Assembly: GCF_024273235.1 (NCBI RefSeq)
Contig: NZ_JANBVH010000023.1
Span: 1 to 64,000 of the forward strand
Origin: Sphingomonas faeni
GTDB lineage: Bacteria > Pseudomonadota > Alphaproteobacteria > Sphingomonadales > Sphingomonadaceae
Direction: 5' to 3'
DNA length: 64,000 nucleotides
Part shown: piece after piece, positions 34,911-44,621 of the stretch
Numbering within the stretch: position 1 is the first letter of the stretch
Layout of the letters: every line of letters starts with the position of its first letter
Notes under the pieces: generated by a model
Database searches by the model: none
The model's input: the letters and a program-made list of their open reading frames with translations, nothing else
What the model was told of the DNA's origin: nothing
Translations under genes and position numbers: made by a program

Positions 34911-36011
34911 ATGGCCGATGAAACCGCGAACCGCGACTGCTTCCGTATCCAGGCGGGCTATTGCACCGCGATGGACGCGCCTATCACCGCGCGCGTCTGC
35001 ACCGCGCTGGCCGAGGCGCTCGATCGAGACAGCGAGACGGGGCGAAAGGCGCTCGACTGGCCGGGTGAGCCGGTCGCGGACGCGCTGGCGTTGCGGCTGG
35101 TGGGCGGGCTGCACGCGTTGCACCGGGCCGGCGCGGATCCGCGACTGTCGGCGGTGTTCTCCGGGCAGGAAACCGATCCGACGGTCGTAACCGCAACGCT
35201 GAAGGCGACCCTCGTCAGGCACGATGCGGCGTTGCTGCCGTGGCTCGACGGCCCGCCGCAGACCAACGAGGCGGGGCGGTCGGCCGGATTGATGACCGGG
35301 CTGCTGCATCTCGCGCAACGCTACGGGCCGAAGATCGACGTGCTGGAAATCGGATCGAGCGCCGGGCTCAACCTGCTGATCGATCGCTATCGGTTCGATC
35401 TGGGCGGTGTGACGGCCGGGCCGAGCGAGTCGCCGGTGGCGATCCGGCCCGAATGGCGCGGTGAGACGCCGCCTGTCGCGCCGGTCGAGATCGTGTCGGC
35501 CCGCGGGGTCGATATCCACCCGCTCGATCTGTCCGATCCAGCGGCAGGGGTTCGGCTGGAGGGGTATGTCTGGGTCGATGCGGTCGAGCGGCAGGCGCGG
35601 CTAGCGTCGGCGATCGCGATGGTGCGCGAGGGCGGCGTCGATCTCGTCGAAGGTGATGCGGCGGACTGGGTCGAGGCGCGATTGGCCGAGCCGCAGCCCG
35701 AGGGCGTCACGCGCGTGCTGATGCATTCGGTCGTGTGGCAGTATCTGCCGGCGGCCTCGCGCGAGCGGATCCGCGTCGCGATGGAGGCGGCGGGGGCGCG
35801 GGCGACGGCCGAGCGGCCGCTCGGCTGGGTGATGATGGAGCCGAACCGCGACCTGCATCGCCACGAGGTCCGTGTCCGCGGCTGGCCGGGCGATCGGCCG
35901 ATGGAACTGGTCGCGCTGACGCATGCGCACGGCGCCTGGGTCGAGGGCCTCGCGCCGCCCTACGAGACGCGCGATTACGTCATGCGGCGCGGGGCGTACG
36001 AGAAGGAGTGA
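34911..36011 (+). CDS. DUF2332-family protein
   Basis: A 366-residue soluble protein of the DUF2332 family. The centre [19 protein letters not shown] resembles the nucleotide-binding loop of SAM methyltransferases, and [15 protein letters not shown] looks like a later strand of that fold, so a methyltransferase-like activity is plausible but untested. [19 protein letters not shown] is typical of the family. It stands alone, divergent from hisG; the gap after it holds hairpins of the CTCCCGC-GCGGGAG type. Confidence 0.85.
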   Translation: MADETANRDCFRIQAGYCTAMDAPITARVCTALAEALDRDSETGRKALDWPGEPVADALALRLVGGLHALHRAGADPRLSAVFSGQETDPTVVTATLKATLVRHDAALLPWLDGPPQTNEAGRSAGLMTGLLHLAQRYGPKIDVLEIGSSAGLNLLIDRYRFDLGGVTAGPSESPVAIRPEWRGETPPVAPVEIVSARGVDIHPLDLSDPAAGVRLEGYVWVDAVERQARLASAIAMVREGGVDLVEGDAADWVEARLAEPQPEGVTRVLMHSVVWQYLPAASRERIRVAMEAAGARATAERPLGWVMMEPNRDLHRHEVRVRGWPGDRPMELVALTHAHGAWVEGLAPPYETRDYVMRRGAYEKE

Positions 36012-36028
36012 GCCGACTTATTTCGCCG

Positions 36029-36105
36029 TTCTCCCGCGGAAGCGGGAGCCCAGGGTAACGCGCGATAGCGTTTGTGATCCTGGGCCCCCGCCTGCGCGGG
36101 GGAAC
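36029..36105. repeat. Paired hairpins after the DUF2332 gene
   Basis: CTCCCGCGGAAGCGGGAG followed by CCCCCGCCTGCGCGGGGG, like the pair at 19300-19345. It lies between convergent genes, so it may act as a bidirectional terminator. Confidence 0.55.
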
Positions 36106-36140
36106 CGGAAGGCCCGGGATTGCTCCCGGGCCTTCCAAGC

Positions 36141-36620
36141 TCAGTAGAAGAAGCCGTTGTTGACCTGCACCACGCGACCCGAGCGGGTGTCGACCAGGAC
36201 GACGTCGCGGCCATACCGCACCCAGCGCTGGTAACCGAAGCCCGGGCGGGGCAGGCGATACGTCTGATAGTCGTTGATCCAGTAGTTGCGGCCGTAATAG
36301 ACGGGTGCGAAGCGATAGCCGACGGTCACCGGACGATAGCGATAGCCGCGCGGGCCGACATAGGCGGGGCGGCGATAGAGGTTGCCGTGGGTGCGGCGAT
36401 AGTCACGCCAGTCCTCGCGCGCTTCGCGGCGGTCTTCGCGCAGTTCCTGGCGGGCTTCGCGGATGTCGCCGCGGTCGCCGTAGCGGCGGGCGCGCTGCAG
36501 GTCGCGCTGGCTTTCGCGGATCTCGCGCTGGTCGCGGCGGACTTCGCCATAGCTCTGCGCGGTGGCGAAGGTGGGGACGAGGGTGGCTGCGGCAACCGCC
36601 GCGAGGATCATCTTACGCAT
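36141..36620 (-). CDS. RcnB-family periplasmic protein
   Basis: A 159-residue exported protein (signal peptide MRKMILAAVAAATLVPTFATA|Q) with an Arg/Glu-rich helical stretch at about residues 25-75 (RDQREIRESQRDLQRARR). The C-terminal RcnB-like domain ends QRWVRYGRDVVLVDTRSG, then a Val-Gly-Phe-Phe-type tail. RcnB of E. coli helps nickel/cobalt homeostasis, but sphingomonad homologues are often of unknown role. A strong ribosome site, AGGAGAG, precedes ATG 36620. Confidence 0.85.
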   Translation of the reverse strand: MRKMILAAVAAATLVPTFATAQSYGEVRRDQREIRESQRDLQRARRYGDRGDIREARQELREDRREAREDWRDYRRTHGNLYRRPAYVGPRGYRYRPVTVGYRFAPVYYGRNYWINDYQTYRLPRPGFGYQRWVRYGRDVVLVDTRSGRVVQVNNGFFY

Positions 36621-36816
36621 GACTGCTCTCCTGTGTTCGGTGCCGAATCAACGGCATGCAAGGGGTTTTGCTCCCGCGCCGCTGAACGATCGCGGAATGT
36701 GGTGGTCAGGATTCAGACAGGTGGCGAAGGTTCGCTCGTGGTTCGTTACGCGACATAGCTCACGCGGTTCGGCGTCCGCGTAAATGCCCTGCCAGTCCCG
36801 TCCCCGCCTCATCCGT

Positions 36817-36982
36817 CACCCAGCGAAAGCTGGGATCTCCCCATTCGGGTCGCAGCACCCGCCACCATGAGATCCCAGCTTTCGCTGGGATGACGGTTGG
36901 GCGGGGTGGGGCGCCAACCCCGGTTCCGTGTCCTCCCCCTCCGTGTGGCAAGAGCCAGCCACCTCCCCCTGGCGGGGGAGGA
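36817..36982. repeat. Two intergenic palindromic elements in the RcnB/hydrolase gap
   Basis: The 374-base gap 36621-36994 has no gene. It contains a CGTCACCCAGCGAAAGCTGGG.../...CCCAGCTTTCGCTGGGATGACG pair at about 36817-36895. A CCTCCCCCTCCG.../CCTCCCCCTGGCGGGGGAGGAT element follows at about 36930-36982. The rest is promoter-distance sequence upstream of the RcnB-like gene. Confidence 0.65.
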
Positions 36983-36994
36983 TCGAGAGGGTGG

Positions 36995-37873
36995 TCAGAT
37001 TCCCCAGCGGCGCATTGCGGCGATCACCGCGTCCGGTTTCTGCCACGGTACGAAATGGCCCGCGTCGATCTTCTCGATCGTCAGGTCCGGCACATACGCG
37101 GCAAGGTCGAGCTGGCTGGGGAGCAGCGCGCTGTCCTGCATCCCCCAGATCACCAGCACCGGCATCGCGGTCGGCGGAAACGGTGCATCCAGAAACGCGG
37201 GGCGGGGGGGCGTCTCGTCCATTGCGGGGACGACGATCGCGCTGGCGCGGTACCAGTTGAGCATCGCGGTGATCGCGCCGGGCTGGCCCCATTCGTCGAG
37301 ATAGGCGGCCTTGTCCTCGGCCATCGCGGCGAGATCGGCGTGCTTCGAGAAGCTCGTGTCGAAGAAGGTTTCGAGGCCGATCGACTCGATGTGCTGTTCG
37401 AGATCGGGGTTGCGGAAGGCGCGGATATACTGGCTGGCGGCGCGCTGTTCGAGGTCGTCGAACATGGTGCGCTGGAAGACGAGCGGGTGGGGGGCGTTGA
37501 TGATGACGAGCTTGGCGACGCGCTCGGGGTGGCGCAGCGCCGCCATCCACGCGACCGCGCCGCCCCAGTCGTGGCCGACCAGCGTGAAGCGGTCGATGTC
37601 GAGGTGATCGGCGAGCGCGATCAGGTCTGCGACGATCTTGTCGGGGGTGTAGCTGTCGACGCCCTCGGGCTTCGACGATCGGGCGAAGCCGCGCTGGTCG
37701 GGGGCGATCACGTAATGGTCGCGGGCGAGATCGGGGGCGATGGCGCGCCAGGTGCGGTGCGATTCGGGGAAGCCGTGGAGGAGGATGACGGGCGGGTTCG
37801 CCGGGTCTCCCGTGATCGCGACGTCGAGTTCTATGCCCGTGGATAACGCGATGCGTTGCAGGTTCGACATCAT
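36995..37873 (-). CDS. Alpha/beta hydrolase, epoxide-hydrolase-like
   Basis: A 292-residue soluble hydrolase. ILLHGFPESHRTWR is the oxyanion-hole HGFP motif, and VGHDWGGAV holds the nucleophile Asp near residue 102, as in epoxide hydrolases and haloalkane dehalogenases rather than serine esterases. The acid and catalytic His (DAGHFVPWQKP) are present near the C-terminus. Two consecutive ATGs (37873, 37870) sit three to six bases after GGGAGGGG, again at the edge of a palindromic repeat. The substrate is unknown. Confidence 0.9.
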   Translation of the reverse strand: MMSNLQRIALSTGIELDVAITGDPANPPVILLHGFPESHRTWRAIAPDLARDHYVIAPDQRGFARSSKPEGVDSYTPDKIVADLIALADHLDIDRFTLVGHDWGGAVAWMAALRHPERVAKLVIINAPHPLVFQRTMFDDLEQRAASQYIRAFRNPDLEQHIESIGLETFFDTSFSKHADLAAMAEDKAAYLDEWGQPGAITAMLNWYRASAIVVPAMDETPPRPAFLDAPFPPTAMPVLVIWGMQDSALLPSQLDLAAYVPDLTIEKIDAGHFVPWQKPDAVIAAMRRWGI

Positions 37874-38100
37874 TCCCCTCCCGCTTGCGGGAGGGGTTAG
37901 GGGAGGGCCTACCCGTCGCGCTGCCCGTGGATCATGCCCTCCCCCGACCCCTCCCGCAAGCGGGAGGGGAGCAGAAGATCTGTTCTCCCCTCCCGCTTGC
38001 GGGAGGGGTCGGGGGTGGGCTCGCGGCCAGTCGCAAGCGGATCGCTCGTCGATGGCGCGTGCCCACCCCCTACCCCCTCCCGCAGGCGGGAGGGGAGAGA
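37874..38100. repeat. Cluster of CTCCCGC-type palindromes
   Basis: At least four copies of CCCCTCCCGCTTGCGGGAGGGG or its inverse lie in 227 bases between pirin and the hydrolase, in alternating orientation. No gene is present. The last copy forms the ribosome site of the hydrolase gene. Confidence 0.8.
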
Positions 38101-39000
38101 TCACGGATAGCTGACCGTCTTCGGGATCGCGGGAATTTCGATCCATTCCTTCTCATCCCCGGGCACTTTCGGGAAATTGCCCGCGTTCCAGTCGCGTTTC
38201 GCCTGTTCGATGCGGTCTCGGTTCGAGCTGACGAAGTTCCACCAGACGTGGCGCGGCGTCGTGAACGCATCGCCGCCGCACAGCATCGCGCGACCGCCAT
38301 GCGCGGACCGCAGCGTTGCCGCGATACCGGGGCGGAGGACGTACAGCACCTGCGGCTCCAGCGTCACGCCTTCCAGCGTCGCCTCACCCATCGCAAGATA
38401 GATCGCACGCTCCTCGGCCGCGGCATCGATCGGCACGCTCGCGCCCGGATCGAGCGCGATGTCGGCGTAGATCGTCCCCGAATAGGTCGTGGTCGGCGCG
38501 GTCTGGCCCCACAGGCTCCCCATGATGATCCGCGAGCGTGCGCCGTGCGCCTCGATCGTCGGCAGTTGCGCCTTGGTGATGTGCTCGAACGCGGGGTCGA
38601 TCTCCTCGACCGCCTCGGGCATCGCCAGCCAGGTCTGGATGCCCGACAGGTTCGGCCCCTCGGCGCGCTCGTCGCCGGGCGAGCGTTCGGAATGGACGAT
38701 GCCGTGGCCCGCGGTCATCAGATTGACCGCGCCGGGCTCGATCCGCGCCTGCGTGCCGAGCGAATCGCGGTGGTCGATCGCGCCGTCGAACAAATAGGTG
38801 ACGGTCGACAGGTTGATGTGCGGATGCGGGCGCACGTCGATGCCTTGCCCGACATCGAGATGCGCCGGACCCATCTGGTCGAAGAACAGGAACGGGCCGA
38901 CCATCGTCCGCTCCTTGTTCGGCAGCGTGCGATGGACCTTGAACCCGCCTAGATCGTGCGTCGACGGCAGGATGGTCTGGAGGAGGAAATCATCGAGCAT
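38101..39000 (-). CDS. Pirin-family protein
   Basis: A 299-residue bicupin. The metal ligands of pirin are visible: His59 and His61 in RPHPHINL, His103 in GIVHSE and Glu105. FLFFDQMGPAHL and GGDAFTTPRHVWWNFVSSN are family hallmarks. Pirins bind Fe; some have quercetinase activity and others act as redox-sensitive regulators. It starts five bases after the Nudix gene stop, so it is in an operon with it. Confidence 0.93.
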   Translation of the reverse strand: MLDDFLLQTILPSTHDLGGFKVHRTLPNKERTMVGPFLFFDQMGPAHLDVGQGIDVRPHPHINLSTVTYLFDGAIDHRDSLGTQARIEPGAVNLMTAGHGIVHSERSPGDERAEGPNLSGIQTWLAMPEAVEEIDPAFEHITKAQLPTIEAHGARSRIIMGSLWGQTAPTTTYSGTIYADIALDPGASVPIDAAAEERAIYLAMGEATLEGVTLEPQVLYVLRPGIAATLRSAHGGRAMLCGGDAFTTPRHVWWNFVSSNRDRIEQAKRDWNAGNFPKVPGDEKEWIEIPAIPKTVSYP

Positions 39001-39005
39001 GCGCG

Positions 39006-39449
39006 TTATCCCTTGGCAGGTTCCGTGGCGTCGAGGAGTTCGACCAGGTCTGCTGGATAGAGCGTTTCGTGAAAGCCCGCGATCTCGTTTCGGGAAAACC
39101 AGCGGTGACCGACGAGCAGTTGTTTCTCCTGGTCGGTGAGATTGCCCGCTTTCACCTCGCAGGTGTCGACGTCGATCCGGAAATAGCGCTCGTCGGCGGT
39201 GACCTCGACGCCGTCGAAGGTCACGAAATCGATGGTGCGTTGCGCGACCTCGGGGCCGCAGTCGATGTCGAGCCCGACTTCCTCCCAGAGTTCGCGGCGG
39301 GCGGCGGCGGCATAGCTCTCGCCCGGATCGACGGCGCCGCCCGGGGTGCACCAGAGTGGCGGGCGATCGGTGGGGGTGAAGCGGAACATCAGGACGCGGC
39401 CCTCGCGGTCGACGAGCAGGATGCGCGCGGCCGGGCGTGGGGTTCGCAC
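39006..39449 (-). CDS. Nudix hydrolase
   Basis: A 147-residue Nudix enzyme. The Nudix box GAVDPGESYAAAARRELWEEVGL is intact, with the REXXEE residues that bind Mg2+. It hydrolyses a nucleoside diphosphate derivative not predictable from sequence. GTG 39449 starts at the fold (VRTPRPAARILLVDREG) and is preceded by GGGGGAGG from the palindromic repeat; an in-frame ATG upstream would translate the repeat. It is followed closely by the pirin gene. Confidence 0.88.
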   Translation of the reverse strand: MRTPRPAARILLVDREGRVLMFRFTPTDRPPLWCTPGGAVDPGESYAAAARRELWEEVGLDIDCGPEVAQRTIDFVTFDGVEVTADERYFRIDVDTCEVKAGNLTDQEKQLLVGHRWFSRNEIAGFHETLYPADLVELLDATEPAKG

Positions 39450-39576
39450 TGATCCTCCCCCGCCAGGGGGAGGTGGCGCCGTAGGCGACGGAGGGGGAGG
39501 ACACGGAACGCCGGTCATCGCTTCCCGCCCCCTCCGTCTCGCTGCGCGATCCACCTACCCCTTGCGGGGGAGGATC
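39448..39576. repeat. Inverted repeat between GST and Nudix genes
   Basis: TCCTCCCCCGCCAGGGGGAGG and CCCCTTGCGGGGGAGGAT face each other around a GACGGAGGGGGAGGAC/CGCCCCCTCCGTC centre. Its left end carries the ribosome site of the Nudix gene. Same family as 22036-22167. Confidence 0.7.
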
Positions 39577-39585
39577 GAAGGTGCG

Positions 39586-40293
39586 TCATTCGGCGTCGAG
39601 CTCGGGATAGGCGCGGAAGATGCCGTCGGTGTTGAAGGCGAGGCGGCGGTCGCTCTTCAGATACGCCTTGATCCCCGGCAGTTCGGCAACCTGATCGTGC
39701 AGGCGGACGAGGTTCGGATACGTGGGCTCGAGCGTCTTCATCCGCTTGGGGAACATGTACCGCAGCCCCTCGACCAGCTGGAACAGCGACGTGTCGGCAT
39801 AGGTCCAGCGATGATCGATCAGCCAGTCGCCCGGATTGGCCTGCGCCGCATCCTCGAAATGCCCGAGATATTTCGGCAGGCGTTCCTCGCGGAATTGCTT
39901 GGCGGCGCGTGCGGCCTCGGGCTTCTGGTCGTCGTAATAGTCCATCATCGCGACCGGATGGTGGACGTTGTGGACCTCCGCGACGAGGTCGGCGATCGTC
40001 AGCTGGAGCTGGTTGAGCCACAGCCGGTCGGCCATGTTGGATGGCGCAAGGCCATGGCGCTCGCCGAGATACATCAGGATGTTGGCGACCTGGGCGATGA
40101 CCAGGCCGTCGAGTTCGAGATAGGGCGGCGCGAACGGGGTGCGGCCGGTGCGGTCGTTGAGATCAGCCATCAGGCCTTCCTCGCCCACACCGCGCGCGCA
40201 ATCCTCATACGGAATTTCAGCAGCTTCGAGCGCGAGCCGGACGAACTCGCCGCGCCCCTGCAAGGAGGGCCAGTACCAGAGCTTGTACGCCAT
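39586..40293 (-). CDS. Glutathione S-transferase
   Basis: A 235-residue cytosolic transferase: an N-terminal thioredoxin-like domain (KLWYWPSLQGRGEFVRLALEA) with the proline loop near PFAPPYLELDG and QVANILMYLGE for glutathione binding, then an all-helical domain with TYADTSLFQLVEGL. It conjugates glutathione or serves in redox or aromatic metabolism. Its ATG overlaps the BolA stop by one base (TGATG), so the two are cotranslated; BolA proteins partner glutathione-linked glutaredoxins. Confidence 0.92.
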   Translation of the reverse strand: MAYKLWYWPSLQGRGEFVRLALEAAEIPYEDCARGVGEEGLMADLNDRTGRTPFAPPYLELDGLVIAQVANILMYLGERHGLAPSNMADRLWLNQLQLTIADLVAEVHNVHHPVAMMDYYDDQKPEAARAAKQFREERLPKYLGHFEDAAQANPGDWLIDHRWTYADTSLFQLVEGLRYMFPKRMKTLEPTYPNLVRLHDQVAELPGIKAYLKSDRRLAFNTDGIFRAYPELDAE

Positions 40294-40580
40294 CAGATTT
40301 CCCCGGGTGCGCGGGCCTTGATGGCGAGCGCGTGGATCTTCGTGCTCAACAGATCGGCGAGCGCCTGGTTCACGAGGCGTTGACGGGCGACGCGGCTAAG
40401 CCCTTCGAACCGTGGCGTTTCCACGTCGACGCGAAAATGCGTCTCGCCGGTGCCGTCGTCGCCCATATGGCCGGCATGGAGCCCGCTCTCGTTGACGACG
40501 GTCAACTGCGTGGGGCTAAGCGCCGTGGTGAGGCGCGCGGTGATCTGGTCCTGTACGGAGCCGGTGGCGAGGTCTGTCAT
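40293..40580 (-). CDS. BolA-family protein
   Basis: A 95-residue protein with the BolA class II KH-like fold. ESGLHAGHMGDDGTGETHFRVDVETPRFEGLSR-type pattern contains the conserved HxGH loop, and FEGLSRVARQRLVNQALADL is the RxRxVN signature. It probably binds an Fe-S cluster with a monothiol glutaredoxin. ATG 40580. It is divergent from the J-domain gene, as in many alphaproteobacteria. Confidence 0.93.
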   Translation of the reverse strand: MTDLATGSVQDQITARLTTALSPTQLTVVNESGLHAGHMGDDGTGETHFRVDVETPRFEGLSRVARQRLVNQALADLLSTKIHALAIKARAPGEI

Positions 40581-40618
40581 GCGCCCTATATAGCCCGTTT
40601 TGGAAGCGCGGGGAGCCG

Positions 40619-41242
40619 GTGGCGGACGACGGACACACAGACGATCGGCGGAAAGAGCGCAAGGAACGCCCCAGCCCACGGTTTCACGGCCGCGTGGAAG
40701 GGACCGGTCGCGTCTGCATGTGGCGCGACTGCGAGGAGCCCGGCGAATTTCGCGCGCCACCGTTGGAAGGCCCGAGCGACAGCGGCCCGCCGCAGTTCCG
40801 CTGGTTCTGCCTCGAGCATGTCCGCGCGTTCAACTCGGGCTATAATTTCTTCGACGGCATGACCGCGGACGAGATCCACCACGCGCAGCGGCCGATGGCG
40901 GGCTGGGAGCGCGAGACGCGGGCGTTCGCGCATGGCGGTGGCGACACGCCACCCAAATGGGCCGACTTCGCGGACCCGATCGATGCGATCGGTGCCCGGT
41001 TCGGCGAGCGGATGGCGGCGGCGCGCAAGGACGGCCGGGTGCTTTCCGACGGCGAGCGCCGATCGTTGCGCGTGCTCGGGCTCGGAACGGACACCGACCG
41101 GACGGCGCTGCGAAAACGCTACAGCGAACTCGTCCGCCGCTATCACCCCGACCGCAACGGCGGCGACCGGGCGCATGAATCGGAATTGCAGAAGGTGATC
41201 GCGGCCTACCAGCACCTGAAGGGCGCCGCCGCGTTCGCCTGA
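40619..41242 (+). CDS. J-domain protein (DnaJ-like)
   Basis: A 207-residue co-chaperone with a C-terminal J domain: LRVLGLGTDTDRTALRKRYSEL, then HPD at 176-178, which stimulates DnaK ATPase. The N-terminal half has cysteines at 33, 38 and 64 and His67, a likely zinc site. It has GTG start 40619, 38 bases from the divergent bolA start. The order bolA / J-protein / cobS / cobT is conserved in alphaproteobacteria and suggests a shared iron-sulfur or metal-chelatase context. Confidence 0.92.
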   Translation: MADDGHTDDRRKERKERPSPRFHGRVEGTGRVCMWRDCEEPGEFRAPPLEGPSDSGPPQFRWFCLEHVRAFNSGYNFFDGMTADEIHHAQRPMAGWERETRAFAHGGGDTPPKWADFADPIDAIGARFGERMAAARKDGRVLSDGERRSLRVLGLGTDTDRTALRKRYSELVRRYHPDRNGGDRAHESELQKVIAAYQHLKGAAAFA

Positions 41243-41264
41243 CCGCTCCGCCGCCTGACACCCT

Positions 41265-41352
41265 TCCGTCATCCTGGGCTCGACCCAGGACCCAGAGCCA
41301 ATCAGGATCTCGATCGTGGCTCTGGATCCCAGCCTTCGCTGGGATGACGGAG
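41265..41352. repeat. Double palindrome between the J-protein and cobS
   Basis: CGTCATCCTGGGCTCGACCCAGGA and GGATCCCAGCCTTCGCTGGGATGACG frame an inner CCAGAGCCA/TGGCTCTGG pair. It fills most of the 281-base gap. The rest shows no gene. Confidence 0.7.
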
Positions 41353-41523
41353 AAGGGGCCCCATATTACTGTGATCGATAATTCGCCGCCCTCTGCGGGG
41401 GAACTCGTCCTCGGCCGGGCGGTTCGTCCAGTTCATCCACGTTACTCATCCGCGCATTCGTACAGCGGGCGGTTGAGTAACAGCCCGCGCTTGGCCTAGA
41501 GCTACCGGGAACACGAGGCCAAC

Positions 41524-42528
41524 ATGACCGATATCCCGAATACCCAGCCTGATAGCCGCGAGACCACGATCCTCGACGCACCAGACCGCATGGTGAAGGT
41601 GCGCGAGATGTTCGGGATCGATTCCGACATGGAAGTGCCGGCGTTTTCCGAAGCCGACGAGCGCGTGCCCGATCTCGATCCGGCCTACGTCTTCGATGCT
41701 GATACCACGCTCGCCGTGCTGGCGGGCTTCGCACATAACCGCCGCGTGATGGTCCAGGGCTATCACGGCACCGGCAAGTCGACGCATATCGAGCAGGTCG
41801 CGGCGCGCCTGAAATGGCCATGCATCCGGATCAACCTCGACGCGCATATCAGCCGCATCGACCTGATCGGCCGCGATGCGATCGTCCTGAAGGACGGCCA
41901 GCAGATCACCGAGTTCCGCGAAGGCCTGCTCCCCTGGGCGTTGCAGACCCCAACCGCTTTGGTGTTCGACGAGTACGATGCCGGTCGCCCGGACGTGATG
42001 TTCGTGATCCAGCGCGTGCTGGAGACCGAGGGCAAGCTGACGCTGCTCGACCAGAACCGCGTGATCCGCCCGAACCCGTGGTTCCGCCTGTTCGCCACCG
42101 CCAACACGGTCGGCCTCGGCGATACGAGCGGGCTGTATCACGGCACGCAGCAGATCAACCAGGGCCAGATGGACCGCTGGAACATCGTCGTCACGCTCAA
42201 CTACCTGCCCGCCAAGGTCGAGGCGCAGATCGTGCTCGCCAAGTCGGGCGAATACGACAAGCCCGAGGGCAAGAAGACCGTCGAGAACATGGTCCGGGTG
42301 GCGGACATGACGCGGAAAGGCTTCGTCAACGGCGACATCTCGACCGTGATGAGCCCGCGTACGGTAATCACCTGGGCGCAGAACGCGCTGATCTTCGGCG
42401 ACGTCGGCTTTGCGTTCCGGTTGAGCTTCCTCAACAAGTGTGACGAGGCCGAACGGCCGCTGGTAGCCGAATATTACCAGCGCGTGTTTGGCAAGGACCT
42501 TCCCGAGAGCGTGGTGGGTAAGGCGTAA
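41524..42528 (+). CDS. cobS: Cobaltochelatase subunit CobS (AAA+ ATPase)
   Basis: A 334-residue MoxR-like AAA+ ATPase. Walker [10 protein letters not shown] is at 79-87, Walker B VFDEYDAG at about 145-152, and sensor FATANTVG. With CobT it powers cobalt insertion by CobN in the aerobic B12 pathway. No cobN is in the window, and CobS/CobT pairs are also kept by organisms not making B12, so the partner may differ. It is five bases from cobT, one operon. Confidence 0.95.
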   Translation: MTDIPNTQPDSRETTILDAPDRMVKVREMFGIDSDMEVPAFSEADERVPDLDPAYVFDADTTLAVLAGFAHNRRVMVQGYHGTGKSTHIEQVAARLKWPCIRINLDAHISRIDLIGRDAIVLKDGQQITEFREGLLPWALQTPTALVFDEYDAGRPDVMFVIQRVLETEGKLTLLDQNRVIRPNPWFRLFATANTVGLGDTSGLYHGTQQINQGQMDRWNIVVTLNYLPAKVEAQIVLAKSGEYDKPEGKKTVENMVRVADMTRKGFVNGDISTVMSPRTVITWAQNALIFGDVGFAFRLSFLNKCDEAERPLVAEYYQRVFGKDLPESVVGKA

Positions 42529-42532
42529 GCCT

Positions 42533-44356
42533 TTGGCCAACGAAACCCCTCTCGATCGCTTCAAGGCGGTCCTTGCCGGCACGGCGCGCGCGATCGCGGA
42601 GGAGCCGGAGGTCGAGCTCGCGTTCACCGCGGATGCGCCGGCGCAGTCGGGCAAGCACATCAAGGTGCCGATGCCCGCGCGTGCTCTACCGGCGGAGCAA
42701 GTCGCGGAGGCGCGCGGATTTGCGGATGGCTTTGCGCTCCGGTTGAAGCTGCACGATATCGCGCTGCATAATCGCGCGGCACCGATCGAGGCGGTGGCGC
42801 GCGCGGTGTTCGATTCGGTCGAGACTGCGCGGGTCGAGGCGCTCGGGTCGCGCGGCTATGCGGGGATCACCGAGAATCTCGAACGTGCGCTCGACGTGCG
42901 TCTGCGGGCGGATCCGATCACGCGCGCGCGCAACCGTGACGAGGTGCCGTTGTCGACCGCGCTTGGCCTGATGGTGCGCGAGCGGCTGACCGGGCAGGAA
43001 TCGCCCGCGATCGCCGCGCCCGGCCTCGCGCTCGTGCGCGAGTGGATCGAGAGCAAGACCGATCTCGATGCGCTGGCCTACGCGCTCGACGACCAGAAGG
43101 CGTTCCAGGGTCTCGCGCGGAAGATGTTGCAGGAGTTGGAGCTGGTCGAAGGCGATCAGGTCCCCGAGGAGAGCGACGAGGGCGGCTCCGAGGACGAGGG
43201 CACCGACGAGCAGCAGCAGGATGAGGGCGACGAAGGCGACGACCAGGGCGAGGACGGCCAGGGCGAAGTCGAGGCGCGCGGCGAACAGGCCGAGCAGCAG
43301 AACGAGGAAAGCGACGGCCAGGAGCAGAGCGACGAGTCGATGGACGACATCGACGGCGAGCCCGGCGACGACGGCGAGGAAGGCATGCAGCCGGTCCGCC
43401 CGAACCGTCCGTTCGCGGACATGGGCGGCGCGTTCGACTACAAGCCGTGGACGACGCAGTTCGACGAGGTGATCGCTGCCACCGAGCTGTGCGACGCCGA
43501 CGAACTGGCGCGGCTGCGCGGCTATCTCGACCAGCAGCTCGTGCATCTGCAATCGACCGTGTCGAAGCTCGCCAACCGGCTCCAGCGGCGGCTGATGGCG
43601 CAACAGTCGCGGTCGTGGGATTTCGACCAGGAGGAGGGCATCCTCGACGCGGCGCGCCTCGCGCGCGTGATCGTCAACCCGACCTTGTCGCTGAGCTACA
43701 AGGCCGAGCGCGAGACCGATTTCCGCGACACCGTGGTGACTCTGCTGATCGATAATTCGGGATCGATGCGCGGTCGCCCGATCTCGATCGCGGCGATCAG
43801 CGCGGACATCCTCGCGCGCACGCTGGAGCGGTGCGGCGTGAAGACCGAGATCCTCGGCTTTACCACGCGCGCCTGGAAGGGCGGGCAGAGCCGTGAGACA
43901 TGGCTGGCCGCCGGTCGTCCGCCGCAGCCGGGCCGGCTCAACGACATCCGTCACATCGTCTACAAGCGTGCCGACGAGCCGTGGCGCCGCGCGCGCAACT
44001 CGCTCGGACTGATGATGCGCGAGGGGTTGCTGAAGGAGAATATCGACGGCGAGGCGCTGATGTGGGCGCATGCGCGGCTGGTCGCGCGGCCCGAGGAACG
44101 TCGCATCCTGATGGTGATCAGCGACGGCGCGCCGGTCGACGATTCGACGCTTTCGGTAAACTCGGGCTCGTATCTGGAGCGCCACCTCCGTCAGGTGATC
44201 GGCTGGATCGAGAGCAAGTCGCCGGTCGAGCTGGTCGCGATCGGCATCGGCCACGACGTCACCCGCTATTACGCGCGTGCCGTGACGATCATGGACGTCG
44301 AGCAACTCGGCGGCACGATCATCGAACAGCTGGCCTCGCTGTTCGATACCGAGTGA
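42533..44356 (+). CDS. cobT: Cobaltochelatase subunit CobT
   Basis: A 607-residue protein with an N-terminal CobT domain, a highly acidic linker at about 205-287 (Glu/Asp/Gln-rich), and a C-terminal von Willebrand A domain with MIDAS motif DNSGSM at 407-412. The acidic tract and MIDAS bind CobS and metal. The start is TTG 42533, four bases after the cobS stop, with GTAAGG upstream; no ATG or GTG fits. It is cotranscribed with cobS and probably with the small RHH gene after it. Confidence 0.94.
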   Translation: MANETPLDRFKAVLAGTARAIAEEPEVELAFTADAPAQSGKHIKVPMPARALPAEQVAEARGFADGFALRLKLHDIALHNRAAPIEAVARAVFDSVETARVEALGSRGYAGITENLERALDVRLRADPITRARNRDEVPLSTALGLMVRERLTGQESPAIAAPGLALVREWIESKTDLDALAYALDDQKAFQGLARKMLQELELVEGDQVPEESDEGGSEDEGTDEQQQDEGDEGDDQGEDGQGEVEARGEQAEQQNEESDGQEQSDESMDDIDGEPGDDGEEGMQPVRPNRPFADMGGAFDYKPWTTQFDEVIAATELCDADELARLRGYLDQQLVHLQSTVSKLANRLQRRLMAQQSRSWDFDQEEGILDAARLARVIVNPTLSLSYKAERETDFRDTVVTLLIDNSGSMRGRPISIAAISADILARTLERCGVKTEILGFTTRAWKGGQSRETWLAAGRPPQPGRLNDIRHIVYKRADEPWRRARNSLGLMMREGLLKENIDGEALMWAHARLVARPEERRILMVISDGAPVDDSTLSVNSGSYLERHLRQVIGWIESKSPVELVAIGIGHDVTRYYARAVTIMDVEQLGGTIIEQLASLFDTE

Positions 44357-44363
44357 CGCGCCG

Positions 44364-44621
44364 GTGACCGCGGGCGGCGTCATCGCGGCGCCGGCGAGCG
44401 GGTTTCACGGGCCCGTCAAACGCTCGATCACGATCGCCGGCCACCAGACCTCGATCAGCCTCGAACCCGTCTTCTGGCAGGCGCTGGAAGCTGCGGCCGT
44501 GCGCCTCGCCCTGCCGCTGTCCGCGCTCGTCGCGGAAATCGACGCGCTCCGCATCGTGGCGGACGATCCACCCAACCTCGCTAGCGCGTTGAGATCATGG
44601 CTGTTCGATAATCCAGTTTGA
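44364..44621 (+). CDS. Ribbon-helix-helix domain protein
   Basis: An 85-residue protein of the alphaproteobacterial ribbon-helix-helix family: PVKRSITIAGHQTSISLEPVFW forms the DNA-contacting strand and following helix, and ALEAAAVRLALPLSALVAEID the next helix. It may be a small DNA-binding regulator. GTG 44364, seven bases after cobT. Its stop lies inside the first Fur-box-like site of the iron operon. Confidence 0.8.
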   Translation: MTAGGVIAAPASGFHGPVKRSITIAGHQTSISLEPVFWQALEAAAVRLALPLSALVAEIDALRIVADDPPNLASALRSWLFDNPV

